Assembly: GCA_964023275.1 (NCBI GenBank)
Contig: OZ029913.1
Coordinates: 45,072,476-45,136,475 of the forward strand
Direction of reading: 5' to 3'
Length of the DNA: 64,000 bases
Source of the DNA: Norana najaformis
Lineage: Eukaryota; Annelida; Clitellata; Crassiclitellata; Hormogastridae
The position numbers and the translations under genes are program-made. Under the pieces are notes generated by a model that saw nothing but the letters and a program-made list of their open reading frames with translations, was not told the origin of the DNA and searched no databases. Below are positions 47,822 through 57,740 of the stretch, in pieces (position 1 is the first letter of the stretch; each line of letters opens with the position of its first letter).

Positions 47822-50800
47822 ACCATAATCGTAATCGTAATCGTAATCTCGAGATTTCTACAGCGCTCAACGAAAGCTAAGTCGCGGGAACCAGCTTATT
47901 CACAGGCGCTCAGTCAAAACAAAATCGATAGGCAAAAGGGTCAAGATCCAGGAGTCAGGCACTCAGACAGTCGGACGGCTACGGTGGATGGTGTTTGAAA
48001 TTGAAGCGAGAAGAGAGATAAGAGGAAGAGGAAGAATCAGGATAAGATTTCTGGAAAAGAAGTGTTTTCAGTCTTGAGTGAAAGACCTGCGCAGAAACTG
48101 AAAGAGGTGAAGTGTTGGTGAGTTCGTATGATTGACCAGACAACTGTCGCAATTCTGGCGGGAGTTTATTCCAAAGGGGTGGGGCAGCTATGGCTATCGA
48201 GCGATTTCCAAATTTTAAGGATGAGGTGACGGGAGGGCGAAGAAGTGTTAGGACAGATGAGGAGCGGGTTGAACGGAGTGGTTGGATAGTAAATAATTGA
48301 CGAAGATAGGAGGGTTGGGAGGATTGAAGTGTGTTGTAGGTGAGGGATAAGACCTTGTACTCTATTCGTTCTGGTATTTTAAGCCAGTGCAGTGATTTGA
48401 GAACAGGGGTGATGTGATGGTGTTTGGGGGTTTTGGTGACAGCACGTGCGAGAGCATTCTGGATAGCTTGTAGGCGATGTATCTGGGTTGTGTCAATATT
48501 GAGGAAAAGTGAATTGCAGTAGTCAAGTTTTGCATGGACTATGGATGTGGCAATGATAGATGCGGTTTTGAAGTCAAGCATAGGACGGATTCTGCGAAGG
48601 TCGCGGATATGCATAAAGCAAGAGCGGGAAAGATGGGTGATATGATCAGAAAAAGTAAGGTTCTGGTCGAAAATAACACCTAAATTACGGACAGAAGAGT
48701 TAGTATTAAAGGTGTGGGTGGAGGCAGAGTCCAGGCTGAGGGAGATAGAGGGGTCAGGAATTTTCTTGAGCTGGTCACGTAGGCCGATAAGTATGAATTC
48801 AGTTTTAGATGGGTTCAGGCATAAGAGATTAGATGTCATCCAAGAGGAGATTTGTTTAACCACACAAAGAAGATGATCTGTAGATTCATTGAAACAATTT
48901 GGAGAGAAAGAGATGAATAGTTGGGTGTCATCAGCATAGAGGTGATGGTCAACGGAGGATGCTTTAATGAGTGAACTGAGTGGGGTAGTGTAGAGGATAA
49001 ACAGAAGAGGTCCAAGAACGGAGCCTTGTGGAACTCCGCAAGTGAGAGGGCATGACTTAGAAGAGGCTTCCGAAGTTTTAACAGAGAAAGAGCGGGAGGA
49101 GAGATAAGACTGTATCCATAGGAGAGCAGTGTCAGCAAAACCAAACCAGGTTGAAAGTCGGTGGAGTAAGATATTGTGATCTATGGTGTCGAAGGCTGCA
49201 GAGATATCGAGGAGACAAAGGCAAGAAACCTGTTGATGAGAAATGGCAGAAACAAGCTTGTTGTAGAGAGATGTCAGCAGAGTTTCGGTTGAGTGGCGTT
49301 TAGTAAAACCAGACTGGTGTGGGTTAATGAGTGAGTTAGAAGCTAAATAGTCATTGATTCGAGAGAGGACAATCCGTTCAGTTAATTTGGAGATGAAAGT
49401 CAGGTTAGAAACAGGCCGGTAGTTAGAAAGGATTTCCTTGTCGAGAGATGATTTCTTGAGAAGAGGGGTAACAAGAGAGTGTTTAAAAAGAAGGGGAAAA
49501 TTTCCAGTAGAGAGGGAGAGGTTAACTATTTTGGTAATAATTGGAACAAGGACAGATGCACAGTCTTTCAATAAGGAGGTAGGTATAGGGTCAAGTTCAC
49601 ATTGTTTGTTTGGGAGAGATTTTAGCAGATTTAGTATTTCGGTCTCTGATGTAGGTTGAAAAGCAGAAAATGAGGATCGAGGTGGGGAAGGTGGGCTGTC
49701 ATAGGTGGAAGAGGGAGCATCAGCAGCTGGATTGTTGGAGGTTTTGGAAAGTAGAGATTGAAGAGAGAGACGGAGGGTACTAATTTTGTTTGAAAAGAAA
49801 GAACAGAACGAGTCGGCTATTGAAGAAGACGGAAGAGAATTTGGAAGTGGGCTAGATGAGTTCCGATGGAGGAGCTGGTTAATGGTTTTCCAGAGAAGGC
49901 GAGGGCTAGAGGATCGAGAACGAACTAGTGAGGAGTAAAATCTTTGTTTAGCTGCAGTAAGAAGGCGATGGTATTTATTTGTGGCAGATTTAAGGGCACA
50001 GAGAAGTTGAGGATCCCTGGTGCGTTTATAGGCACGCTCAAGGCGTCGCCGGAAAGATTTGAAGGCCTGAAGATAGGAATTGAACCAAGGATTGTTAGAG
50101 TGAGAACGGGATTTGGTAATAATAGGAGCATGCTTGTCAAGGATAGTGGAAAGAGTGGTGTTATAGGAAGAGAGAAGGTCATTCAGGGAGGAGGGTGGAT
50201 TTAACACGAGGTCAGAACAGGAAATATCTTGTATGAAGGCTTCAATATTTATTGAACTGATGCGACGAAAAGAATGAAAGACAGGATCAGGACGTGGTGT
50301 CGGAAGAATGTTAAGATAGGTAAAGATGGGGTAATGATCAGATGGCGTGTCAAAAGAGAAAGATATATCAGGTGATAGAGTGGAGAATGATGATGTGATA
50401 ATAAGGTCAAGTGTGTGATTGTGAATGTGGGTGGGGAATTTGACATGTTGAACCAGATTAGTTGAGGACAATAGGGTGAGGAATTCAGAAGCAAATGTGT
50501 CAGAGGAGTTATCGACATGTATATTGAAGTCACCTGTAATCAGAAATTCATGAGGTGTAGTGGCGGCAGTAGAGAGGAGGGTGGTAAATTCTTTCAGGAA
50601 GACCGATGGAGGACTTGAATATGAAGAGGAGGATGGAGGGCGATATACATTAAAGATAGTCAGATTTGTGTGAGGAAGTTTAAGCGTAATTGATGCACAT
50701 TCAAAAGAGTGGAAACAGTAACCAGGTGAGTCTAAAACTGTGGCAGGTTCTCGGGTGAGAAAGGCAATACCACCGCCAGTTGGATTTTTATGAGAAGGGC

Positions 50801-51700
50801 TAGATGGTTTGCAGGGACGAGGTGTACTGTAAAGATGGTAGCCAGGAGGAATACAGTCTTCATATTGAGCAAGAGTGGTGTTTAAATTAAACCAGGTTTC
50901 AGATAAGGCAAATATGTCAGGCGGGTGAGAAGAGAGGGCTATATCACTGATTTCTTGTGAATGTGCAGGATGTAGTAATGATCGAATATTTAGCGTGCAA
51001 AGTAAGAAGCGGCTGTTGTCAGTATTTTGAGCATTGTCGAGGATGTTGGAAGAAGAAATTCTGGAAGGAGGAGGATAGGTAGGAGGTGAGGGAGGAGGAC
51101 ATGAATAAAAATCCAGTGGGCCAGGATTTGGGTGGATGTCCCCGGAAAGCAGGATTAGTATGTTGAAGATGGTATGGCGGGTGAGGTGCTGTGGTGGTCG
51201 CCTGAGAGATGAAGTTAGGAAGAACGATAAAGGAATAAAACACATACGTCCATACTGCATAGTCGTTGTGCCAAATTGGGCGCAGTAAGAATGTTTGGCT
51301 GTAGGAACAATGTAGGGCAAGCGGGTGTGGAAGGGTTGGCAACTAATATGGAAGGCGATCATGAAACGTAGACCGAAAATAAGAAGAATGATTGAACTGT
51401 ACATTATGTGATCTAAGATGACGTGGCAGTTTGATGAAGCTAAAATGGCGGAAGGTAAAGACGCAGGCGAACGAGTGCAAAAAGGACAAAAATTAGGCGA
51501 ATCTTAAGTTGATTAAATGTTGAAACAAATAGGAACGAGCTCACCAAAGACAGAGCATAAATCCGGTAAGAAAGAAAAATTAAAAAATCAGAAAAGACGT
51601 CGAAAACTTAGAAAATATAGAATTGAGAAATAGAGCGCAGACGCATAAGGCAAAAAGAGCATAATGGTCATCGGCTCAGAACTAAATGGACTGCATTGGT
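47822..51700 (-). mobile_element. Full-length-like CR1/L2-clade LINE (family A)
   Basis: The element spans a 3' tail of four TAATCG units (47825-47848), a short 3' UTR, an intact ORF and 5' sequence of unknown end (taken as about 51700). Other copies at 4778, 6345, 26265, 43485, 46665 and 61555 are 5'-truncated to their last 70-650 bp, as expected of target-primed reverse transcription. No target duplication was identified. Confidence 0.85.
47979..51404 (-). CDS. LINE ORF: APE endonuclease + reverse transcriptase, 1141 aa
   Basis: This protein nicks target DNA and copies the element RNA into the break. Residues 1-95: a hydrophobic start (IILLIFGLRFMIAF) and a 2A-like GDIHPNPGP at 88-96. Residues about 133-360: APE-type endonuclease with LNIRSL, SETW (168-171), GDFNIH (291-296) and SDHYPI (355-360). 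Then a linker (NPWFNSYLQAFKSFRRRLER) and RT with NYRPVSNLTFISKL, SGFTKRHSTETLL, DISAAFDTIDH, GVPQGSVLGPLLF and YADD (about 823-826). The C-terminal part has LGVIFDQNLTFSDHI, LDYCNSLF, LHWLKIPERIEYKVLSL and FGNRSIAIAAPPLWNKLP. It is the only long uninterrupted ORF in the window, so the insertion is young. A separate gag-like ORF1 is not seen. Confidence 0.97.
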   Translation of the reverse strand: MYSSIILLIFGLRFMIAFHISCQPFHTRLPYIVPTAKHSYCAQFGTTTMQYGRMCFIPLSFFLTSSLRRPPQHLTRHTIFNILILLSGDIHPNPGPLDFYSCPPPSPPTYPPPSRISSSNILDNAQNTDNSRFLLCTLNIRSLLHPAHSQEISDIALSSHPPDIFALSETWFNLNTTLAQYEDCIPPGYHLYSTPRPCKPSSPSHKNPTGGGIAFLTREPATVLDSPGYCFHSFECASITLKLPHTNLTIFNVYRPPSSSSYSSPPSVFLKEFTTLLSTAATTPHEFLITGDFNIHVDNSSDTFASEFLTLLSSTNLVQHVKFPTHIHNHTLDLIITSSFSTLSPDISFSFDTPSDHYPIFTYLNILPTPRPDPVFHSFRRISSINIEAFIQDISCSDLVLNPPSSLNDLLSSYNTTLSTILDKHAPIITKSRSHSNNPWFNSYLQAFKSFRRRLERAYKRTRDPQLLCALKSATNKYHRLLTAAKQRFYSSLVRSRSSSPRLLWKTINQLLHRNSSSPLPNSLPSSSIADSFCSFFSNKISTLRLSLQSLLSKTSNNPAADAPSSTYDSPPSPPRSSFSAFQPTSETEILNLLKSLPNKQCELDPIPTSLLKDCASVLVPIITKIVNLSLSTGNFPLLFKHSLVTPLLKKSSLDKEILSNYRPVSNLTFISKLTERIVLSRINDYLASNSLINPHQSGFTKRHSTETLLTSLYNKLVSAISHQQVSCLCLLDISAAFDTIDHNILLHRLSTWFGFADTALLWIQSYLSSRSFSVKTSEASSKSCPLTCGVPQGSVLGPLLFILYTTPLSSLIKASSVDHHLYADDTQLFISFSPNCFNESTDHLLCVVKQISSWMTSNLLCLNPSKTEFILIGLRDQLKKIPDPSISLSLDSASTHTFNTNSSVRNLGVIFDQNLTFSDHITHLSRSCFMHIRDLRRIRPMLDFKTASIIATSIVHAKLDYCNSLFLNIDTTQIHRLQAIQNALARAVTKTPKHHHITPVLKSLHWLKIPERIEYKVLSLTYNTLQSSQPSYLRQLFTIQPLRSTRSSSVLTLLRPPVTSSLKFGNRSIAIAAPPLWNKLPPELRQLSGQSYELTNTSPLSVSAQVFHSRLKTLLFQKSYPDSSSSSYLSSRFNFKHHPP

Positions 51701-51870
51701 CTCGGTCAATAATTTGTAACAGCTTCTGGTTTCTAATCTATGGCCTTTTGTCCAGACTTTGCAAATCGCTTTCAGATCTCGACAGATTAAGAATTTACTC
51801 TAGACAACAGTCACCATTATAGATCAGGGTCGTAAGATAAGTTCAGGTGTGAGGGCATACATTAGGCAGG

Positions 51871-52130
51871 TAAGGCCTGCAGGTCAACCAGTCAGGATAA
51901 TAGGTCTACAGGGCAACCAGTCAGGAGAATAGGTCTACAGGGCAACCAGTCAGGAGAATAGGTCTACAGGGCAACCAGTCAGGAGAATAGGTCTACAGGG
52001 CAACCAGTCAGGAGAATAGGTCTACAGGGCAACCAGTCAGGAGAATAGGTCTACAGGGCAACCAGTCAGGAGAATAGGTCTACAGGGCAATGAGTCAGGA
52101 GAATAGGTCTACAGGGCAACCAGTGGGAAG
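51871..52130. repeat. Minisatellite, 29 bp x about 9
   Basis: Unit TAGGTCTACAGGGCAACCAG plus TCAGGAGAA; most copies are identical, with one variant (AATGAGTC) and degenerate units at both edges. There are no spacers, so it is a plain tandem array. Confidence 0.97.
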
Positions 52131-52489
52131 AAAAGACCAACCGGATATGGAATGGGAAGGCCATGTGAAGAAGGATTCATTCATCTTTATATGCAACAAA
52201 AAACATAAATCTAAGTTGTGATTATGACAATGATGCACCTAAATAATTGTCTAAAACTAAATCGTTAAGACAATCGGAAAAGTGCAGTAGTTAATTTAAC
52301 GCTATTCACTTGTAATGGTAGCTCCGTAACTGTATCTCCATACACAAGCATAAATAATAATAATAAATAATTGTGCATAAATAATACACGGGCAAGGAAA
52401 TTTATTTAAGCTATAATACCAGACATGTGACGTCTATAAGCTTTTGGGCTGCATTTCTTTTAAGATGCGATTCTGGAGACTTAAAGGGA

Positions 52490-52945
52490 GACACAGACAT
52501 GAAAAGGCACGAGAGAATGAGAGCAAGACAAAGGCAAAGACAGAAAACGACAGACACAGACAAATGAGATGCACAGACAGAGACAGACATAATATTAAAA
52601 GAGACATCAACAGACGTACACAGAAACTAACAAGTGAGAAACGCAGAGTCAAAATAGACAGAGGCAGACAGACACAGAAACACACACAAAATACCAGAGA
52701 GAGCGAGATACAAAGACAGAGACAGAGAAAAGAAACACACAGTAACAGAGACATAAAAGAGACAGATAGAGAGGCACACAAACAGAGGCAGATAAAAGAT
52801 GAGCAAACACAGAAAGACCAATCAAAAGACAGAATAAGACATGAAGACCAACAGACATGGAGACTGACAGACACAAAGACAGACAGATATACATGGAACA
52901 GAAGAAAGACATGGAGACAGAGATAGACAGACAGACAGGCAGAAA
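52490..52945. repeat. (GACA)-rich purine tract
   Basis: Imperfect GACAGA/ACAGAC units over 0.45 kb, complementary in composition to the 34.5 kb CTGT tract. Open frames of up to 177 codons are repeat artefacts rich in Cys/Leu/Ser or Arg/Lys/Asp. Confidence 0.9.
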
Positions 52946-53376
52946 AATAAGATCTGAAATGAAGCAACTAAACGGTAACTTGAACAAATCTCGCAAAACA
53001 AAGTCAAGGGTAAAGAAGAAAGCAGGAACCCGGTAGTAAAAACACAGATCGTAGATCACCAGTTGCAAAGGCCGAAACTCTAACGTTTCCGCTGTGTAAA
53101 CACTTTTCAGTCCTAGAACCAGTCAAATGTCATATGTTCTAGAACATATGATCTTTGTCAGAACTCTACCAGCTACTGTGTGCTCAGCCATAAACCCCAT
53201 TAGCTGGTGGCTCAGCTTTGCCCTCCCTCACTGGCTCAATTCCTATATCCTATATCTGCTGCCATGTGGCAGGCCATCCATCTGGCTGCTCTGCTGAGAA
53301 AAGTTAAGAAATGATTCGACATTCCCATAGAATTCGTCCGCAGATGAACAGCAGATGACCAATGGAGACAACCACA

Positions 53377-53472
53377 GCGATGGATGGTCGCTGTACTAGA
53401 CACAGATAGCGATGGATGGTCACTGTACTAGACACAGATAGCGATGGATGGTCGCTGTACTAGACACAGATC
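53377..53472. repeat. Tandem repeat, 32 bp x 3
   Basis: Three copies of GCGATGGATGGTC(G/A)CTGT followed by ACTAGACACAGATA, at 53377, 53409 and 53441; only one base differs. Confidence 0.95.
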
Positions 53473-54244
53473 ACTGCTGCTGTCTAGAATAAACCACTAC
53501 TACATGCTACAGAATCAATGTGACCAGGACTCTTAAAACTAATGACTGCCAAACTAACGTCACCTCAGATTAGACTCAGTCTGACTGTGTGCATTAAAAG
53601 TTTTCATAATAATAATAATAATAAATAAATAATAATAATAAAATAGTACAAATAACAGCTGTCCCAGAGTTTTTCTTTCTCTGGAGAATTTTGTAATTCC
53701 TGGGGATTATATATACCTTGGGTAACAAAATATTTATAAAATATTATTAATAATAACAAAAACAACAGAAAGACGGGATGGCCTTGTACCTTCATAGTGC
53801 CCAGTGGATCAAGAGGCCATGGCATGTGTAGGCCATGCATGTCATGGTCCCTCCCACATGAGTTTAGGGAGTGACCTTCTGGATTTTCCTTTCTCTGTAG
53901 TCAACTTAAACTCTCCTAAGTCAAAGCACGTTCACTGTAGACAAACAGCACTGTCTAGTTACTTCCAAATGACAGAGCACAACCTGCAGGGCAACAGGCC
54001 ACAGTTCTCTACTACCAGACACCAGCATCATTGAAATTACTATTTATAAACATAATAATTCGTAGGCAATAAATCAAGATTTGTAAGAATTTCAACTTTA
54101 TCAAGCTGTGTTCTAGATAAGAATTTTGTTTTGCTGCACCGAATATCGTCTGCACTGCAATGCACACACATATATATTACGGCAACAGAACACAAAATTC
54201 TTTCAGGCATTCATACAAAAATTTGGAATTCGATTTAAGTCCCA

Positions 54245-54660
54245 AAGTAGGAGATATGTAATTAAATGTTCTGAATGAATGGATGAATGAATGTAGAATG
54301 CATGGACGAATATATTAATGAATGAATGGATGGATGGATGATTTGATGGATGGATGAATTGATAATGGATGTATGGATGAATGGATAGGATGAATCTATG
54401 GATGGATGGATAAATGGATGGATGGTGGAATTGATGAATGGTGGATGGATGAATGGATGGACGGATAGATGGATGAACTGATGGATTAATCGATGGATGG
54501 ATGAATCGATGGATGGTTGAATTTATGAATGAATTGGTGGATGAATGGATGGTTGGACTAGTGGGTGAGTGGAAGAATGGATGGTGGACTGGTGGACAGA
54601 TGGATAAGTGAATGGATGAATGGATGGGTGGACTGGTGGCTGGATGGATGGACTGAGTAA
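54245..54660. repeat. Imperfect (GGAT)n / (GAAT)n minisatellite
   Basis: GATGGATG and GAATGGATG units with frequent TTGATGG and GGTGGACTG variants over 0.4 kb. The minus-strand His-Pro-Ser-Ile frame is an artefact. Confidence 0.93.
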
Positions 54661-55896
54661 CGTAACAAATTAACAAACCAATGAATGACTATAAGCCAAT
54701 ACAAGCAGTAGAGAAGTTGATAAGGTGCAGATAACCTTCTGAAAGTCACCAGTTGAATGTGTTGTAAGCATTTGAGTAAGGCAGTGACCACATTAGTGTC
54801 TGGTCTTAGCAGAAGGTTTCTTTAAAGGTCTCGTATATGCAGTCTCCGGTGCTGTGTTTATCTTTTCACTTAAGGAACTTTGTCCGCAGTGGAGAAAAGA
54901 GAGCTTATCTCAACAGACTCACAATCCAAAACACCAACAGTCTCACAGTTTTGCATTTATCTCATCTCTGGAGTCCACGACTTTTTTAAACATCACCTGC
55001 AATAGTCCAGTGTTCGACTGTCAACCCAAAGGTCAGGGATTCAAATACCCACAATGACAGAAACGTTTCAAGATTTCTGTTTCACGAGTGCTCCCTATCG
55101 AACTTTGCTATAAAATGAGCACACTGATGCCAAACTGTGGGTGGGAAGATCAAGTGGCCCCAGGGAAAGAACTGGCCACACATCCTCCTCATAAGCCAGA
55201 CCTGTATAAGAAAACGAATTAGATGACAACCTGGCCGACATTAGGCAAAACAGAATTAAGTTAAAATACACGTGCCAAGCATCATGAGTGCCTGCCAGAG
55301 AATTTTCGTTCATCTGTGAATTTTGCAACTTTTGACAGCAACAGTTTTGCAGTGGGCGAGAGCCTTGGGAGTGCTAAGCATAGATCAGGTGGATCAGATC
55401 AGTTTTCCAATACTCGTATTGTATGATGCAATATCAAAAGAGACCGACCGCATGGAGGCAGACTGCAAACCTAGGGTTCAAATCCTGGTGCATTATTTGA
55501 TAATAAATTTCATGTTCTATTTCTGAATTGTTGCTGCCATGGCTGGTAATAAATATGGGACTACTTCATCTCACCTACCAAACTGTTTTCCAAAGGTCCA
55601 GTCCAAATATCAGTTCTAGAAATGAACTTAACTCCTCCCACCCTCTGATGCAAACAAGAGATTCCTGAAGCACATTGTTTTATATGGAATAAGAAAAGGT
55701 CATGCCATTACGACAGAAAAGACTCATAAATCAAAGCCTCAACTGAGTGGCCTTTGCTCTCCCTTTAAAACCATGGTCCACCAACAGCAGACATTAAAGT
55801 AACTAGAACACTCAGATACACAAACTGTCTAGTGAAAAAGACCATTCATTGACTTTGAACTGGTTTTCATGACCTCAAGGATCATTATTGCCTGTA

Positions 55897-55990
55897 TCAT
55901 CATCATCATCATCATCATCAGCATCATCACCACCACCACCACAACCACCACCATCACCACCACCACCATCATCACCATCACCATCACTGT
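55897..55990. repeat. (ATC)n / (ACC)n trinucleotide tract
   Basis: ATC units, then mixed CACCAC / CATCAC units, immediately beside the 3' end of SINE copy 2; possibly grown from the SINE tail. Confidence 0.93.
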
Positions 55991-56172
55991 TGTATTTATT
56001 AAGCACCACTACCTACCTTGTAATGACTAAGCATCAATCAATGATGCTGAGCAATTGTGAGTAAAGGACATGCTCAGTGTCTCAACACAGTAACCAGCCA
56101 ATCACCCCATGGGAGGCTCGAGCCCATACTGTTTGCATTACAAGCCAAGTGCTCTAACCAAGCAGCTACTGA
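55990..56172 (-). mobile_element. tRNA-derived SINE, copy 2
   Basis: The minus strand has box A-like TGGTTAGAGCACTTGG (complement of 56145-56160), an anticodon-loop-like CTTGTAAT and a box B-like GGGCTCGAGCC (complement of 56115-56125), resembling a tRNA-Thr(TGT) head. The body, with AAGCATCAAT and TTTATTAAGCACC on the plus strand, matches copy 1. Stems are too decayed for a working tRNA gene. Confidence 0.65.
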
Positions 56173-57569
56173 GCTTCTCCTTGGAACGGATTAGGATTCT
56201 TGGCTATGGTTTGAATTGAAGCAACTGTCTATTCATGCCTCGTGTGTTATGACAACATTGCTATAGAAGTCACTAGATTAGATTAGATTGTTGCCCGTTT
56301 TGTCTAATTAGCTCTATAGGATTCTGACCTGGCACCAAAACTGACCCAACAACCTAGCACCACCACCTAATGACTAAGCATCAACTTGATATGGTGAATA
56401 AGCTGATCTCCCTAACACATGTTTTGTGTGGCTCTGAGAAATCTTGGAGAATTACATGACATCACATTATAGGCTACAGTGAAAACGTGCTCTATAACAA
56501 ATATATATATATATATATATACAAATACTCTGGCTACATCAAAGTCTGCGGTTTCCAGACATTAGTTTTGCAAATACAGAGGAATTAAGTTACAGAACAA
56601 AGGGTTAATTCAAATGTCTGTGCAATGCTAGTAGAATACAAAGTTCTAAAATGGCAAGCTCATCAAGATGCCAGTCAGAACAACCCAACATAACAAACAC
56701 CAGAGGGCGTCTCTCAAGCAGAACCTGCCATGACGTCAGCGATCAATAACAAAACGCTGCCGCAGCCAAAGTCCTTCACTCTCCTTCTCTGGCACCACAC
56801 TGCTGATCAATGAACGGAATATAAATTGCTCATACGATAGTCATCAAGTCACGCAATCACGCAGTTGTGCTCAGTCTGATGCCAAACCAACTCAGAACAG
56901 ATATCAGATATATGAAATCGATTTGGACTTCCAGATGAAAGCTAGATGTTCCTGGTTTAAAAATCAAGCCAGCGCATCAAAATACATCAGGAACAAAGAA
57001 AATGCAGCTATTCTTCATTTGTAGAAAGAACAGACCCTGTGTGCAAAAGATGTCCTAGCCTTCAAAAAGAACAACACATCGGAGATCATTTTACAAGACA
57101 GTCCAGTTCCATATTTCTGTAGATAAAAGATATTCATTTATTACAAGCCTCTTTCAATAACAGAGGTCAAGGCATGGTCTAATAATCTAATCCAATCTAA
57201 TAATTTCCAAGGCATCAATCGATGGACAAGCACAGTTGAAATCCAACAGCTCTGGGTAACATGATCCTAAGATTTTCAGGGTGTTTTTGCTGAAATACCA
57301 ACATACCAACTGGACAACCATTTCTTATGGATTACATCATTTGACAGGGAATATTCACAAGGCCGTCTATGTCTGAAACCCAGATGCTGAGAAAAAACTT
57401 CTGGTTTTCATCACCTATTGGATTCTGATTGGATGCTCCCCAGAGAATTAAGATTCTTGCCTACAGTTTCACTATAAGCGACCATTAATTGATGGCTTTC
57501 AGATTATGACAACAGCAAAACAGAAGTCATTAAATTAGATTACAGGAAAGGCAAATGATTTAGGAATTT

Positions 57570-57740
57570 GCCATTCTCTCCAATCGCTTGTCCTCTTGCC
57601 AGCAGCTTTTGATCAAAGATTGAAAACTATACTTTTCAAGGTATCCTATCCTGCTTCTGCACTATCCCATGATCACTGTCACCAATAATTTCCACCAGAG
57701 CACAATGTTGTCTCCCCAGCTTGGTCTCTCTGATGCAGCT
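57570..57740 (+). mobile_element. Possible LINE C-terminal tail
   Basis: Plus-strand residues around SSQ-LLIKD-KLYF resemble the F(H/K)xRLKTLLF end of the LINE ORFs. Weak, short and frameshifted. Confidence 0.3.

Larger units (their letters stand above)
51700..57570. other. Gene-poor repeat-rich stretch
   Basis: Apart from the listed minisatellites and SINE, this holds a perfect palindrome at 53130-53151, (AAT)n at 53608-53642, (TA)n at 56499-56521 and unassigned AT-rich DNA. No exon was recognised. Confidence 0.45.

Noticed and set aside
51871-52130. Possible CRISPR array
   Set aside because: The 29 bp units abut without spacers and the DNA is eukaryotic; it is a minisatellite.
52434-53068. 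Cys-rich membrane-like proteins on the minus strand
   Set aside because: Produced by a GACA-rich repeat read in overlapping frames.
54203-54676. His-Pro-Ser-Ile repeat protein on the minus strand
   Set aside because: Translation of an imperfect GGAT minisatellite.
56108-56162. A genuine tRNA-Thr gene
   Set aside because: Box A- and B-like strings exist but the acceptor and anticodon stems do not pair, and the sequence continues into a SINE body shared with 5590-5752.
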